A stretch of DNA of 64,000 nucleotides, taken from positions 316,898,893 to 316,962,892 of the forward strand of contig JAUPFV010000002.1 in the NCBI GenBank assembly GCA_036936605.1, read 5' to 3'. Below the pieces are notes generated by a model. It made no database searches. It was not told where the DNA came from and saw only the letters and a program-made list of their open reading frames with translations. Position 1 is the first letter of the stretch. Each line of letters starts with the position of its first letter. Below, in pieces: positions 23,792 to 34,692 of this stretch. This stretch comes from Limnanthes douglasii subsp. nivea. Taxonomy: Eukaryota > Streptophyta > Magnoliopsida > Brassicales > Limnanthaceae. Made by a program: the position numbers and the translations under genes.

Positions 23792-26700
23792 TTACTCACA
23801 GTACAATTTCAAGTGCTCTATATTCCAAGGGTGTTTGAGCATCCTCCCTTCTCTATCTGACAACCTGTAAGAACCTGGCTTGACCCTCATTTTAACTTCG
23901 TAAGGACCTTCCCAATTCGGGGCCAATTTTCCGAGGTGTTTATCCTTAGTGTGAAGAAATACTTTTCGTAACACTCGATCGCCAATTTTGAATTCTCTTC
24001 TCTTAACTTTAGCATTGTATCTACTTCTCATTAATGTTTGATAATGGATCACATTCAAATGTGCCTTGACCCTTTTTTCTTCCAACAAATCAAGCTCCAC
24101 CCTTCTAGCCTCATCGTTATCTGCATCGGAATATTTTAGTAGTCTATAAGAGGGCAATGTAGATTCAGCAGGGCATACAGCGTCCATCCCATATACTAAA
24201 GAAAAAGGAGTCTCTTTTGTAGCCTCTCTAGGAGTTGTTCTATATGCCCATAACACCTCTTGAAGATAATTTGGCCATTTCCCTGCGGCTCCTGCCAAAT
24301 TTTTCTTCAAGCCATCCAAAATAGATCTATTTGTAACTTCCACCTGTCCATTTTCCTGAGGGTGGAAAGGAGTGGAGAAGCATTGCTGTATCCCTTTCGA
24401 AGAGCAGAAAGAGTCCATTTCCTTATTATTAAATTGAGGACCATTGTCCGTCGTTATTTTTCGAGGTACTCCAAAACGGTAGCAAATGTTACTTTGAATA
24501 AACTTGATTACATCCTTAGCTTTTGTCCCAGGTAAGGGTTCTGCTTCTGCCCACTTCGAAAAATAATCAACCGCAACAATAATCATCTGTCTTCCTCCAG
24601 AAGCCATAGGCAATGGTCCCACTAAATCAATCCCCCACCTATCGAAAGGAACCGCTTCTGAAATTGTCATTAAGGGTACTGCCGGTTTGTGTATTAAATT
24701 TGCATATCTTTGGCAAGTATCACAGCTTCGAACTAACGACTTGGCATCTTGCAAAATAGTAGGCCAATAATACCCTGCCAACAATACCCTACGCGTTAAA
24801 GCTTTGAATCCACAATGAGCTGATCCATCCCCATCATGCAGTTCGGATAAAATGTTCTGAGACTCTTGCTTGCTTAAACATTGTAGCAAAGGTTTCGATG
24901 CAGACCTTTTGTACAATACCCCATCCAATACCACATAGCCAAGGGCTTTATACTTTATTTTCTTGAGCAAGTGTTTATCAAGAGGTAATATTCCCTTCGA
25001 AATAAAGTTTAACAAATCAAACCTCCAATCTCCTCGAGCGCACATCGGATCATTCACTACCTCACTAACAACTTCACACTGCTCAGAATTCGGTATAATC
25101 GAAGGCGATGGTTGTGTTATGATCCACGGATATTCTTCAGAGTAGGCCATTGTTGCCAAAGAATCAGCCATTGTGTTGTTACCTCTTCGAATATACTCCA
25201 CTTCAACATTTTCAAACTGTGCCATCATTCCCCGAAGTTCTTGTAAGTACAAAACCAAACGTTCCTTTTTAGCTTCCGATACTCCTTTAACATGGTTAAC
25301 TACCAACTGTGAATCTGTTTCCAAACGCACAAACGTTGCTCCACAAATCTTTGCTAACCGTAATCCTGCTAGCACAGCTTCATACTCAGCTTCGTTATTC
25401 GAAGCATGAAAGCCAAATTTTATAGCTTGAAACATGAATTCCCCTGTTGGTGCCACCAACTCAACTCCTGCACTCGACCCTTTGTTACTGGATCCCCCAT
25501 CAGTTCGTATCGTCCACGTCAGATTCTCGTTCACCTTTTCACCATCTTTCTCTTCGGATCTGCTTGAGTGGAATTCCACCAAAAAATCTGCTAAAGCTTA
25601 AGCTTTGATAGCTGGTCGAGGAGAGAATAACACATCGAAATCTCCTAATTCCACAGACCACTTGGTCATCCTTCCTGAGATATCTGGCTTCTGCAAAACA
25701 TTTTTTAATGGATATGAAGTTCGAACCACAATCGTATGTGCCTGGAAGTAAGGACGCATTTTTCTTGCTGCCACTACTATGCACAGTGCCAATTTTTCGA
25801 GCTTCAAATAGCGTTTTTCAGCATCAACCAAACTTTTGCTGACGTAGTAGACAGGCTTCGATATTCTCGTATCTTCACTGACCAGAACTGCACTCACCGC
25901 ATAATCCGATACTGCTATATACAAAAACAGCTGCTCACCCTTTCGAGGCTTCGATAATATTTCAGGAGAGGATAAAAGATTTTTAATATTCATAAAAGCT
26001 TCTTCACAATCCGAAGTCCACTCAAAGTTATTAGGTCTACGCAGCACCTGGAAAAAATGGAAGCACTTATCTGAAAAACGAGAAATGAATCTGTTCAAAG
26101 CTGCTAACCTGCCCGTTAACATTTGCACTTCTTTAATATTCCGAGGTGAAGACATAGATATCAAAGCCTTCAATTGATCTGGATCCACTTCGATTCCTCT
26201 TTCACTAATCATGTACCCCAGAAATTTACCAGATCGAACTCCAAATGTACATTTTTCTGGGTTCAACTTCAATTGTATCGCTCTAAGATTCAAAAACGTC
26301 TCTTCTAAATCATCAATGTGTTCTTCATCACTTTTGCTCTTGACAAGCATGTCATCAATGTATACTTCGATATTTCTCCCAATCTGTGAAGAGAACGCCT
26401 TATTCATCAGCCTCTGATATGTTGACCCAGCATTCTTTAACCCAAACGGCATTACTTTATAGCAGTGCAAACCTCTGTCAGTAATAAAAGTCGTGCTTTC
26501 TTCATCATCTGGATTCATTCGAATCTGATTATACCCCGAAAATGCATCCATGAAAGTCAAGATTTTATTTCCCGAAGTAGAATCCACTAACTGATCGATT
26601 CGAGGCACCGGAAAAGGATCTTTTGGACAGGCTCTATTCAAATCTGTGAAGTCCACACACATTCGCCATTTTCCATTCTTCTTTTTTACTACCACCGGAT

Positions 26701-27097
26701 TAGCCGTCCACCTCGGATAATTGGCTTCCCTGATATGACCCATCTTGTACAGTCGATCCACCTCGGCAACTATTGCCTCGGATTTCTCCAATGAAAAAGC
26801 CCTTCTTTTTTGAATTATCGGTTTGACCTTCGGATCAACCGCCAAACTATGACATATTATGTCACTTGGGACCCCCACCACGTCTTCAGACCTCCACGCA
26901 AAAACATCCAAATTTTCAGACAAAAAAGTCAACAACTTTTCTCGCATCGATAAAGATAACAAGGTGCCAATTCGAAGTACCCTGCCATTATTGAAAGTAT
27001 ATTCCTCTATTTCTTCATTGACCACCACAGAACTCGGGGTTGACCTCGGATCATCAATTCCCTCATCTGTTCCATCAGAAGACAACCCCCCAAACTG
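23792..27097 (-). pseudogene. Element B pol: RT, RNase H, second RNase H, integrase
   Basis: Continues in the gag frame. RT (about 25950-26800) has CVDFTDLNRACPKDPFPVPR, YIDDMLVKS (catalytic Y-x-D-D) and FLGYMISERGIEVD. The first RNase H follows (LYIAVSDYAVSAVLVSED). A TAA at 25598 sits in AIKA-stop-ALADF; element A has CAA there, so a C-to-T change is likely. The second RNase H shows RTDGGSSNKGSSAGVEL and LETDSQLVVNH. Integrase has HCGFKALTRRVLLAGYYWP and SCDTCQRYAN (HHCC), then DLVGP, TTDNGPQFNN and ENGQVEVTNRS (D, D, E), ending LKLYCE at 23792. All catalytic residues are present; only the stop inactivates this copy. Confidence 0.92.
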
Positions 27098-27100
27098 CTA
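27092..27100 (-). promoter_or_regulatory. Possible stop-codon readthrough site between gag-pro and pol (element B)
   Basis: Minus strand reads AAU UAG CAG UUU GGG at the position equivalent to the UAG of element A; frame and homology continue on both sides. The following hexamer CAGUUU misses the CARYYA consensus only at the last base. Confidence 0.45.
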
Positions 27101-29536
27101 ATTCTCCATCAGATCATCAGAACTTTTGCCCCGTAGTCTAAATGCTGCAGCATAACATTCTCTTGCCACCTTTTGATCACTTCGAACTACGCCGACTCGG
27201 TCCTCAATCACATACTTCAAACACTGATGAACTATGGAAACTACAGCATACATCTTCACCAACCACGACCTCCCAAAAATAGCATTGTAACTTGATGGAC
27301 AATCTACCACCACAAAAAGTACTTGTACTTTCTTCTTGAAAGGCCCCTTTCCCAAAGAAACTTCACCCTCGAACTCTCATATCACATTTGCTGTTGCGCC
27401 AGTAAACCCTATGATAGTCCTTTCTGATCTTTCTATTCGAGGCGGAGCAGTCAATCTCTCATATGTTGACTTGAAAAGCACATTAGCAGAGCTCCCTGTA
27501 TCAATCAGCACTCGTCGAATCTCCACCCCGCATACTTCTGCTCCTATGACCACTGCATCTTCATGTGGCCCAGTAATCCCCCTCAAATCATCCCCATCGA
27601 AGATTATAAAGGGCACATCCCTTTTGCTGCTTAGGTGTGCTGATGCTCCTCCTTCAATCTGGCGTGTCAAATTCACGATATGCCTCTTCCTCGAATTATT
27701 AGTGTTGTTGGTCATCGAATCTCCCCCAAATATTGTAAGTGATTCAAAGAAGGCACACAAATCTCGAACACGTCCCTGACGCATCGGTTCATCTATTGAC
27801 ATTAACAAAAGTCGACTGGGGTCTGGTTCGACATATTCCGAGGCCACATCGAAACCATCCCCCTCACCTGCAACATCTAAAATCATCAGTGCAGTTTCCT
27901 GCTTAGAATTAGAATTACCAATTTTCGGAGATGCCGCTTTAGCATTCTTCCTGACATATTCCAGCAACTTTCCATTCTCGATCAAAATTTGCATCTCCTT
28001 CTTTAGAGCAATGCAATCATTTGTATCATGGCCGACATCATCATGATACCTGCAGAACTTATTATTGCGCTCCTCTCTTGGCCTGTTAATCGCTGGTGGC
28101 TTTCTAAAATTTATTGTTCCCCTCGTTTTTTCATATATCGAAGCCACGCTTTCAGTTAGATCCGCATAGTAGTCTGGCCTTACCCACACATTCGATCTGG
28201 ATCTAAACTGTTGTTGATTATTAGAGTTGTGTTGATTATATCCCCCTTGATACGAGTTCGAAGCTCCTAGGTTAGATACATTTTGATTGTTCTTCGGACG
28301 CGAGGGATTGTTGTTCGATGTGTTAGATTGTCCACTCCCCTTCTGAACAGTACTAGCACCTCCTCGAACCCGTGTCGATTCTTCGACCTTAATCTGATCC
28401 TCAACCTGAGCCATAAGAGCTCCAAATGTTAACGCCCTGCGCCTCGTAGTCTCATCGGCTAAATCCCCAGGCAACAGCCCTTGCCTAAACGCCGCCATAG
28501 CCACACTTTCTTCACAATCATCCAATTCAGCCTTTGTTGACACAAACCTCTTAGTATAATCCTTTAACTTCTCTCCCACAGCCTGCTTGCATTGTATTAT
28601 TGTGTCTCCATTAGCCCTCATTTCCTTGCTCCCCACAAACTGTCTTCGGAAAGCAGTATAGAAGCCTCTAAAATTTGCAATTGACTCCTTAGGAATTTTA
28701 TTGAACCATTTCAATGCAGTTTCCTTAAACGACTGAGAGAATTCTCTACATACTAATTTATCGTCGTCCTCAAAATTAGTCATGTAGTTTTTAAATTGTT
28801 CTATGTGGTCATCGGGATCTTGAGTCCCATCAAACTTATCAACTTTGGAAATATCAAACCGCCTCGGAAGCGATACAGATCTGATCTCCCTGATCAATGG
28901 TGAGTCCCTCCAGTCGAATCCCTGAACATACTGGTCCTCATTTCTCATCCCCACAGTTGCATATAAGCTGGACTCACCTTCATATTTTCGAGGCGAATAT
29001 CTCCGAGGCGAATATTTCCGAGGTGAATATACTCGCCTCCCCTTCTTTTTCCTTCCTTCCTTATACACCCTAGCTGGCCGGAGCTCACGCTCTGCTCCTC
29101 TTGAACGGCCTCAAGAGCGTTCGTACCTCGGTGTTTCATCAGACTCAGAATCTTCGAAATCCTCTTCATCACTAGAATTTACATACAGTCGCCTTTGTAA
29201 CTTTTCTTTCCTCTTTATCCCGCTATACTCTTTTTTCTGCTCAGAACGTGTTTTACGCTGTTCATAGTGATCATCGCCATCGTCCATCGACTGATCCGAC
29301 TGATCATTCTGATCGCCCCCTGCTATCTTAGACCTAAGCCTAGCACCATCATTATTTCCCTTTTTTTTTACCAATTCGTCAAGCTCTGCCACCTTCCTTA
29401 TCATCTCATTCATTTTTCCTTCAAAATCAAATTGGATTGATTGAGTTGGAATCGATTTACCTGCCTCTTGCAGATCGGATTTCAGTGTTTCCATAGCCTT
29501 GCGAACGGATGGATTGTCACCTTCCTCTGGATTCAT
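27098..29536 (-). pseudogene. Element B gag-protease (one frame, two premature stops, terminal UAG)
   Basis: Starts at ATG 29536 (MNPEEGDN). The Gag core spans about 28100-28950: SKVDKFDGTQDPDDHIEQF, AFRRQFVGSKEMRANGD, VEDQIKVEESTRV. A nucleocapsid knuckle CRYHDDVGHDTNDC is of the C-X2-H-X4-H-X4-C kind seen in plant Gypsy elements. Protease has RRVLIDTGSSANVLF (D-T-G) near 27510 and SYNAIFGRSWL near 27280. TGA at 29111-29113 (fits a CGA to TGA change) and TGA at 27377-27379 interrupt an otherwise open frame, so full Gag-Pro is probably not made by this copy. The section ends at UAG 27098-27100. Confidence 0.9.
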
Positions 29537-29640
29537 CTTCAATCAGCGAAAAATCAAACAAAATATGAAAATTCAAACGAAAAACTTTGCAAAACGAAAA
29601 TTCAAACGTCGATTTCTGATCTGTTGATCAGTGTATCCTC

Positions 29641-29660
29641 GCCCCCTCCTTCTAGCGCCA
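29641..29660 (-). other. Primer binding site of element B
   Basis: Minus strand TGGCGCTAGAAGGAGGGGGC starts three bases (AAT) inside the LTR, complementary to the 3' end of a tRNA ending ...TAGCGCCA. The exact tRNA was not identified. Confidence 0.8.
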
Positions 29661-29663
29661 ATT

Positions 29664-29945
29664 TGGTATGAATTAATGCGGAATTGACAAAATCAGGAAC
29701 ACAAATCTCTTAGGAAATTTTGAGTAGTGAAAAGTGCTTCTGATTATTTCATATGTCAAACTAACTTCTTCAGCCTCTTTAAATAGACTGGGTGAGTTAG
29801 TTAGAAAAATGGTTACATAATGGTATATTTACAATTCAACCCTTATATTTCTCCTAAAGCCTAATTTAATTCTATATTTACAGAACTTATCACTTTAGTC
29901 CCTATCAATTGCACTTAGGTCCCTGAGGAATATCTTTCCTTATCA
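29664..29945 (-). repeat. 5' LTR of element B
   Basis: 282 bp with TG...CA ends. On the minus strand the TATTTAAA at 29778-29785 is the likely promoter core. Followed inward by the primer binding site. Confidence 0.97.
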
Positions 29946-30480
29946 TAAATAGGCTAATACGGATGTCCAAGCATATTGATCTAGTGCACACAAGTCCTCT
30001 AAAGAAACAAATAATCTTCTTTGACATACATTACTAGTATCCGTGAAAATGTTTCATCAAAAATATTACATGAGGTATGCATGTGTAGCTATAAAGACCT
30101 CGACTGTTGTCCTAACTCGGTTGGAAGATATGTGTGTCAGTAGTAACATATCATGTAACCATTTTAAAATCAAATCCCAAGGCCCGATAGTGATCAATCT
30201 GATCGTCAATCATAAACATATTAATGCTCAATATTTTGCACAAAACACGGTACAAATCCCACTTGTTCTCAAACTGGCCAAACTTTAATAATATAACTTA
30301 ATATGGGAGAAACATAATGACATATAAATCATCAAACATTATGCTCCTATCCCATAACTAAACTAGAAAGTGTGAGTCTTATGATGTCATCTCTTGATAA
30401 AATCTATTGTATTAAACTTTTATCAGTGACAAAGCAAATACCAAAGGGAGTATTGACCAACAAATCTAAAATGTCTACAT
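29946..30480 (-). pseudogene. PMD-like pseudogene, 5' part, cut by element B
   Basis: On the minus strand approaching the LTR the sequence reads LEDLCALDQYAWTSVLAYL. Across the insertion (one TAAAT removed) it continues YRQSGYALSHK in the same frame, giving the W-x-x-x-x-L-A-Y-L-Y-R pattern typical of plant mobile domain proteins. Further upstream, frame-shifted pieces such as FENKWDLYRVLCKILS and HVDILDLLVNTPFGICFVTD may belong to the same domain. Stops are present, so it was already decayed or has decayed since. Confidence 0.5.
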
Positions 30481-31275
30481 GTCTTGACACATCCCATAAT
30501 CCGAACAAGGATTAGTGAGCCTTGAGGTGAAAGCCATTATGCGAATATAACAAATCAAACAAAAAAGTATAAATATTATGAAGTATATACAAAATAAGTA
30601 TAAATATAAGCAAAATATTTAATTTAAATATAAGCAATGTAAAACTTATCCTCCTAATGTACATGTGATGCGCCTCATATGAGAAAAATTAAATCTTGTT
30701 GTCTTCCATAAAATTTCCAAACATAACCAGAGATTCTACACATTCGTCCGAAAAAGACTCATCGGTTGGAAAATTATCGTATGTATGCCGACTGTGTCTA
30801 CGTCCTCCATGACCAATGTGTGCTAAACTTTTGTCATGCTGCGTCTATATAGCATGCTTCCTCCGCATGACACACTACCATCACGTGGTACACCACTCTT
30901 GGATACACCTTCGTTGATGAGGTCTCCTACCTAGTTGGCATAATATGTAGATCGTTTGATATGAATATGCTCTATTATCAACTCTCAAGAGTGAAAATAT
31001 GTAAATGTTATGTTACTTTCATCACTGGAACTCCTCAATTAGACAACTGGCACACCTTGTTTGGTATGCTTTTCGACTATTTTCATATTAAAAATATTAT
31101 TTTTTGCACGAGAAGTCAGAACTGATTTGCCAGATGTCTTCAAAATAATATCAAATAATAACATATATAAATGACACATAAAATAATTATAAAAATAAAT
31201 AATTCACAACAAAACTGCATAAAATATAGTTCAAATCTTCATGGAATATGGTTTAATTCAAAACTACTATAACAT
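30481..31275. other. AT-rich stretch with one coding-like patch
   Basis: A minus-strand patch ending in TAA at 30689 reads RRHSRHTYDNFPTDE and VMFGNFMEDNKI, which looks protein-like but matches nothing I recognise; it may be the end of another copy of the neighbouring transposon-derived gene. The rest shows no gene signal. Confidence 0.3.
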
Positions 31276-31284
31276 TATGACATT

Positions 31285-32360
31285 GGGTATGGCTATATAT
31301 ACCCAAATGTGGTTTAAGTATACCCAAAAAGCGCAGTTGACTTTTGTTTGACTTTTTTAGGACGAAAAAACCCTTGAACTTTCATTTAATATCCGAATTG
31401 CCACTAAGTAAAAAAAACACTAAGTATATCCTAGATACACCAAATTCACAAAAAAATCTATTTGGCTATGTATACCCAAAAAAACACAACTCTCTACTAG
31501 ATCAAACCCCATATTACTACAATTTTGTGAAATTCTTCAAATTGTTCTTCAACATTCAAAGTTGCCTCAAGAACATTCAAACTCTTTTTAATTTTTTTAA
31601 ACTTCTTCTAATAAAAACAAAAAATCAAAACTTGTTTTTTTGAAGTTTTTTTTTAAAAAAAAAAAATTAAAAATTTAATTACTAAAAAAAATCATAATTT
31701 TAGGGTGTTTGGAGGCCATTTTCCGGCCGGAATTCGGCCGGAAAATGGCCATTTGCGAAGGCTGAGCGTACCATAGGTACAAGGGGGTGTACCGGTCGGT
31801 TCGCACCCCCGGTACCATCGGTACAAAGAGTCTGTACCGACCGGTTCGCACCCCCGGTACCATCGGTACAGAGTGTCTGTACCGACCGGTACACTCCCTC
31901 TGTACCGATGGTATAGAGCGTATCGTGGATTATGGTACGATACGCTCTGTACCATCGGTACAGGGGGGTGTACCGGCCGGTACGCCCCCCTGTACCTATG
32001 GTACGCTCAGCCTTCGCAAATGGCCATTTTCCGGCCGGAAAATGGCCTCCAAACACCCTAAAATTCTGATTTTTTTTACCTAATTCAACCATAACCCTAA
32101 TTTTTGATACTAAGACTAAGTTTCCATATTTTAGTTCGCCGGATTTTAGTTCGCTGGATAAATTAGAGAGAACTTGAAGGTTTTAGAGAGAAGTTAGAGA
32201 GTGTATGAGAAAAAAATGAGGTGGATAAGATTAGTAAAAAAAAACCTTATATACCTAGAAAAGGGTATTTTTATCAAAATTTGGGTAAACTTATACCACC
32301 TTTGGGTAAACTCAAAATTGGGTATACTTAAACCTCATTTGGGTATATATAGCTTGACCC
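31285..32360. mobile_element. Non-autonomous Mutator-like element with hairpin core
   Basis: 1,076 bp flanked by a perfect 9-bp target duplication TATGACATT (31276-31284 and 32361-32369), the size produced by Mutator-type transposases. Terminal inverted repeats of about 43 bp: the left begins GGGTATGGCTATATATACCC, the right (complement) GGGTCAAGCTATATATACCC, and both continue with AAATGNGGTTTAAGTATACCCAA. No transposase is encoded. The centre holds a long GC-rich imperfect palindrome. Short open stretches on both strands are by-products of the palindrome. Confidence 0.85.
31700..32075. repeat. GC-rich imperfect palindrome with internal tandem repeats
   Basis: The outer arms are TTTAGGGTGTTTGGAGGCCA at about 31700 and its complement at about 32040-32065, then AAATGGCCATTTGCGAAGG and GCGTACCATAGGTACA in both arms. 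Between them about two units of a roughly 45-bp repeat built on GTACCGACCGGTTCGCACCC and GGTACCATCGGTACA occur, and the apex contains the small palindrome AGAGCGTATCGT...ACGATACGCTCT (about 31915-31950). Base composition contrasts sharply with the AT-rich surroundings. Confidence 0.85.
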
Positions 32361-32369
32361 TATGACATT

Positions 32370-32815
32370 ATGACAGTTTTTACCTCACCTTTCCATAATG
32401 AAGACATTATCTAACAGTAGGCTATAAAAACATCGCCATAACAAAAGGCATGTTATTGGTTTTTTGCACAACATACTGCCAAATATTATTTTTGTTCTGT
32501 CATTATATGGGGCTAGAAATATCTTGTTTATTAACCTAAATCGAAAAAAAAAACTCCAAATTTTGCAAATAAAAAATCAAAACACGTTTAACCATAAATA
32601 TAGCGCATATATAACTTATCCCTAACATTAATCTAACATAAATCGAAATAAATCTAACCTAAATATATTAATTCAAAAAACTAAGAAATAACAACATAGA
32701 ACACAAAGTTAAATTGAAATTTAGACTAATGGATAATAGAATGAGAAATATCTTTCTCCAAGAAACTAAATCTTGAAACTAAATCTTAAATCTTGAATCC
32801 TAAACTAATCTCTGA
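32370..32815. other. AT-rich non-coding stretch
   Basis: No recognisable gene or element ends between the Mutator-like element and the LINE remnant. Confidence 0.5.
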
Positions 32816-33620
32816 TGGACAGAGTGGTTTTGTAAGATGTATAAATATCTAAGAAATATTCTTCTCTCCAAAGAGATAGCTTATGAACGCAATAGGAAAT
32901 CTAGAGGAGGAAACTTAATTATCAAGTTGAATATGACTAAGACTTTTGACAAAGTTTCAATACCCTTTATTATTCAAATATTAACTGTTTATGGTTTTGA
33001 TAACAAGTTTATAAGCTTAATCAGATCAACTATTAGTCAAGTCAATTTTTTAGTCATTATCAATGAAGAAGCTAGAGGTTACTTTAAATCCACAAATAGA
33101 CTCAGACAAGGGAATCCTATTGGTATAAAGAAACTAATGGTCTAAAGATATTGAGATAACCTACGAATTTGGCTGCTATAATCACATAAAGCAAACCAAA
33201 AAGCTAATAGCTATTAACTGGTCCTATTTTAGTGGCTTAACACTCAAATTAAACACAAATTCATCTTGTTCTCAATATGGAAAAGCCACATGAAGTGCTA
33301 TTATCAGATATTCTAAATGTGAAATCAAAGCAGTAATAAGACGAATATATGGAAAGCAAAGTCCCATAATTATTGAGAGCACAGTTCTCTTTGATGACCT
33401 TACTGTATGCCACAAAATGAATATCACTCATCTAAACATCGAGATTGACTACAAATTATTACTAGCAATACTTCTAACTTATAAATCTCCATGGCTTCTA
33501 ATCCCATTGCTAAACTATTGCATTGTCTTTAAATATGATCTTATATCATATATACAAAGAACAACATACAACATCAGATTGGTTAACTAAATGGACAAAC
33601 AAGTACAAATTCAAGAAAAA
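32816..33620 (+). pseudogene. LINE (L1-type) remnant: part of RT joined to RNase H
   Basis: A plus-strand RT piece with DGQSGFV-like start, IIKLNMTKTFDKVSIPF and RLRQGNPIG corresponds to the mid-RT blocks DMTKAFDKMNHVF and GLRQGYPFS of the LINE at 34.6-40.3 kb. At about 33130 the sequence jumps to an RNase H-like part (IIIESTVLFDDLTVCHKM, LTYKSPWLLIPLL) and a tail TTSDWLTKWTNKYKFKK, so the RT thumb and zinc-finger region are deleted. It comes from a different, older LINE family than the intact one and lies in the opposite orientation. Confidence 0.7.
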
Positions 33621-34534
33621 TCTTAACTCAGATAAGATTCACAGTTAACCCAGAACAATTGCTCTATTAGATAGTTTAGAAATCCGATTTATCAGAGAAT
33701 TATAACAGTTCAAAAATGACAGCAATTCCAGAAATCCATATCCAAATTTTACTTCATTAATTATTTCAAATAAGGAGACAATTAAAACTAAATCTTTACA
33801 GCATATAGTATTATCTAACATAATCTATTTTTACAACTTTATTACTTGATAATGTCCTTGAACTTCTTCTTATTCCCGTTTACAAAGTATCAGAAAAAAT
33901 ACATGACTTAAATAAACATGTTATTGGCCAAAGAAAACATGGAAATGAAAAATATCTTCAATTGAATTTAATAAAATACCAGTTACTAGATTAATTTTTC
34001 ATTTTTCATTTGTAATTTTTATTTTATTTATTTAACCACCAAAATTATATCAATCTTAGATGAGATAGAAACAAATAAGCTAACTCAAAAAAATTAGATT
34101 TGTAAATATAGAAATTATGAAAATTAGACAAAATGATTTATGAAATTGTCAATATAAATTGTAAAAAACTTAAATTGAACCTGTCAAAATTGAAATATTT
34201 GTTGAAAAGGTAATAAGATTTAAGTAAAAAATATTTTTAATTGGTCGTAAGTTATGTTAAAAAGTGTTTAAAAACTTGTTATTAAATTTGAAAATTTGTA
34301 ATTTTATATAATTGATTAATAAAATATTTTAAATATTTTAAATTATGCTTTTTTAATGAATAAATTGTTTACAGATAATATATTTATGATTAAAAAAGTT
34401 ACTGGTGAATCATCCAATAAGACCGATTTGATTGTAATTTTTCTTTTTTCATTACATTATAAAGCCGAATTCGGATAAAAAATATATCCAAACCCGTTAC
34501 CCTCTTTCATTTCGGATAATACCGTACGATATTG
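33621..34534. other. AT-rich non-coding stretch
   Basis: No gene signal. Its right end contains the target site of the LINE (34535-34551). Confidence 0.5.
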
Positions 34535-34692
34535 GATATTTATACTAATTTTTTTAATGAAGGACTATATTGAATAATAGAAGAAAACCAAGCCTATCAA
34601 GGCAATTTTACAAAAATTTGAATCATAAACCCTAACGAAAACCGGGAAGTCATCTTCTTCCCCAAATCAACCCTAGCTCACAAAATTGAACC

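Larger units (their letters stand above)
19621..29945 (-). mobile_element. Element B: young, nearly complete Ty3/gypsy Tat-type (Retand-like) retrotransposon
   Basis: 10,325 bp, flanked by a perfect TAAAT target duplication (19616-19620 and 29946-29950). LTRs of 282 bp each differ at only four positions, indicating a recent insertion. Gag-pro-pol on the minus strand occupies one single frame from 29536 to 23792, interrupted by four stops. An intron-containing gene on the plus strand lies between pol and the 3' LTR. The dual RNase H and antisense gene place it in the Tat lineage. It shares layout and protein similarity with element A but has different LTRs and primer binding site, so A and B are distinct families. 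Confidence 0.96.

Noticed and set aside
31675..32092. Overlapping open frames on both strands in the GC-rich core
   Set aside because: They are rich in repeated YRWYRG/TDGTGG-like words produced by the palindromic tandem repeats and show no protein family.
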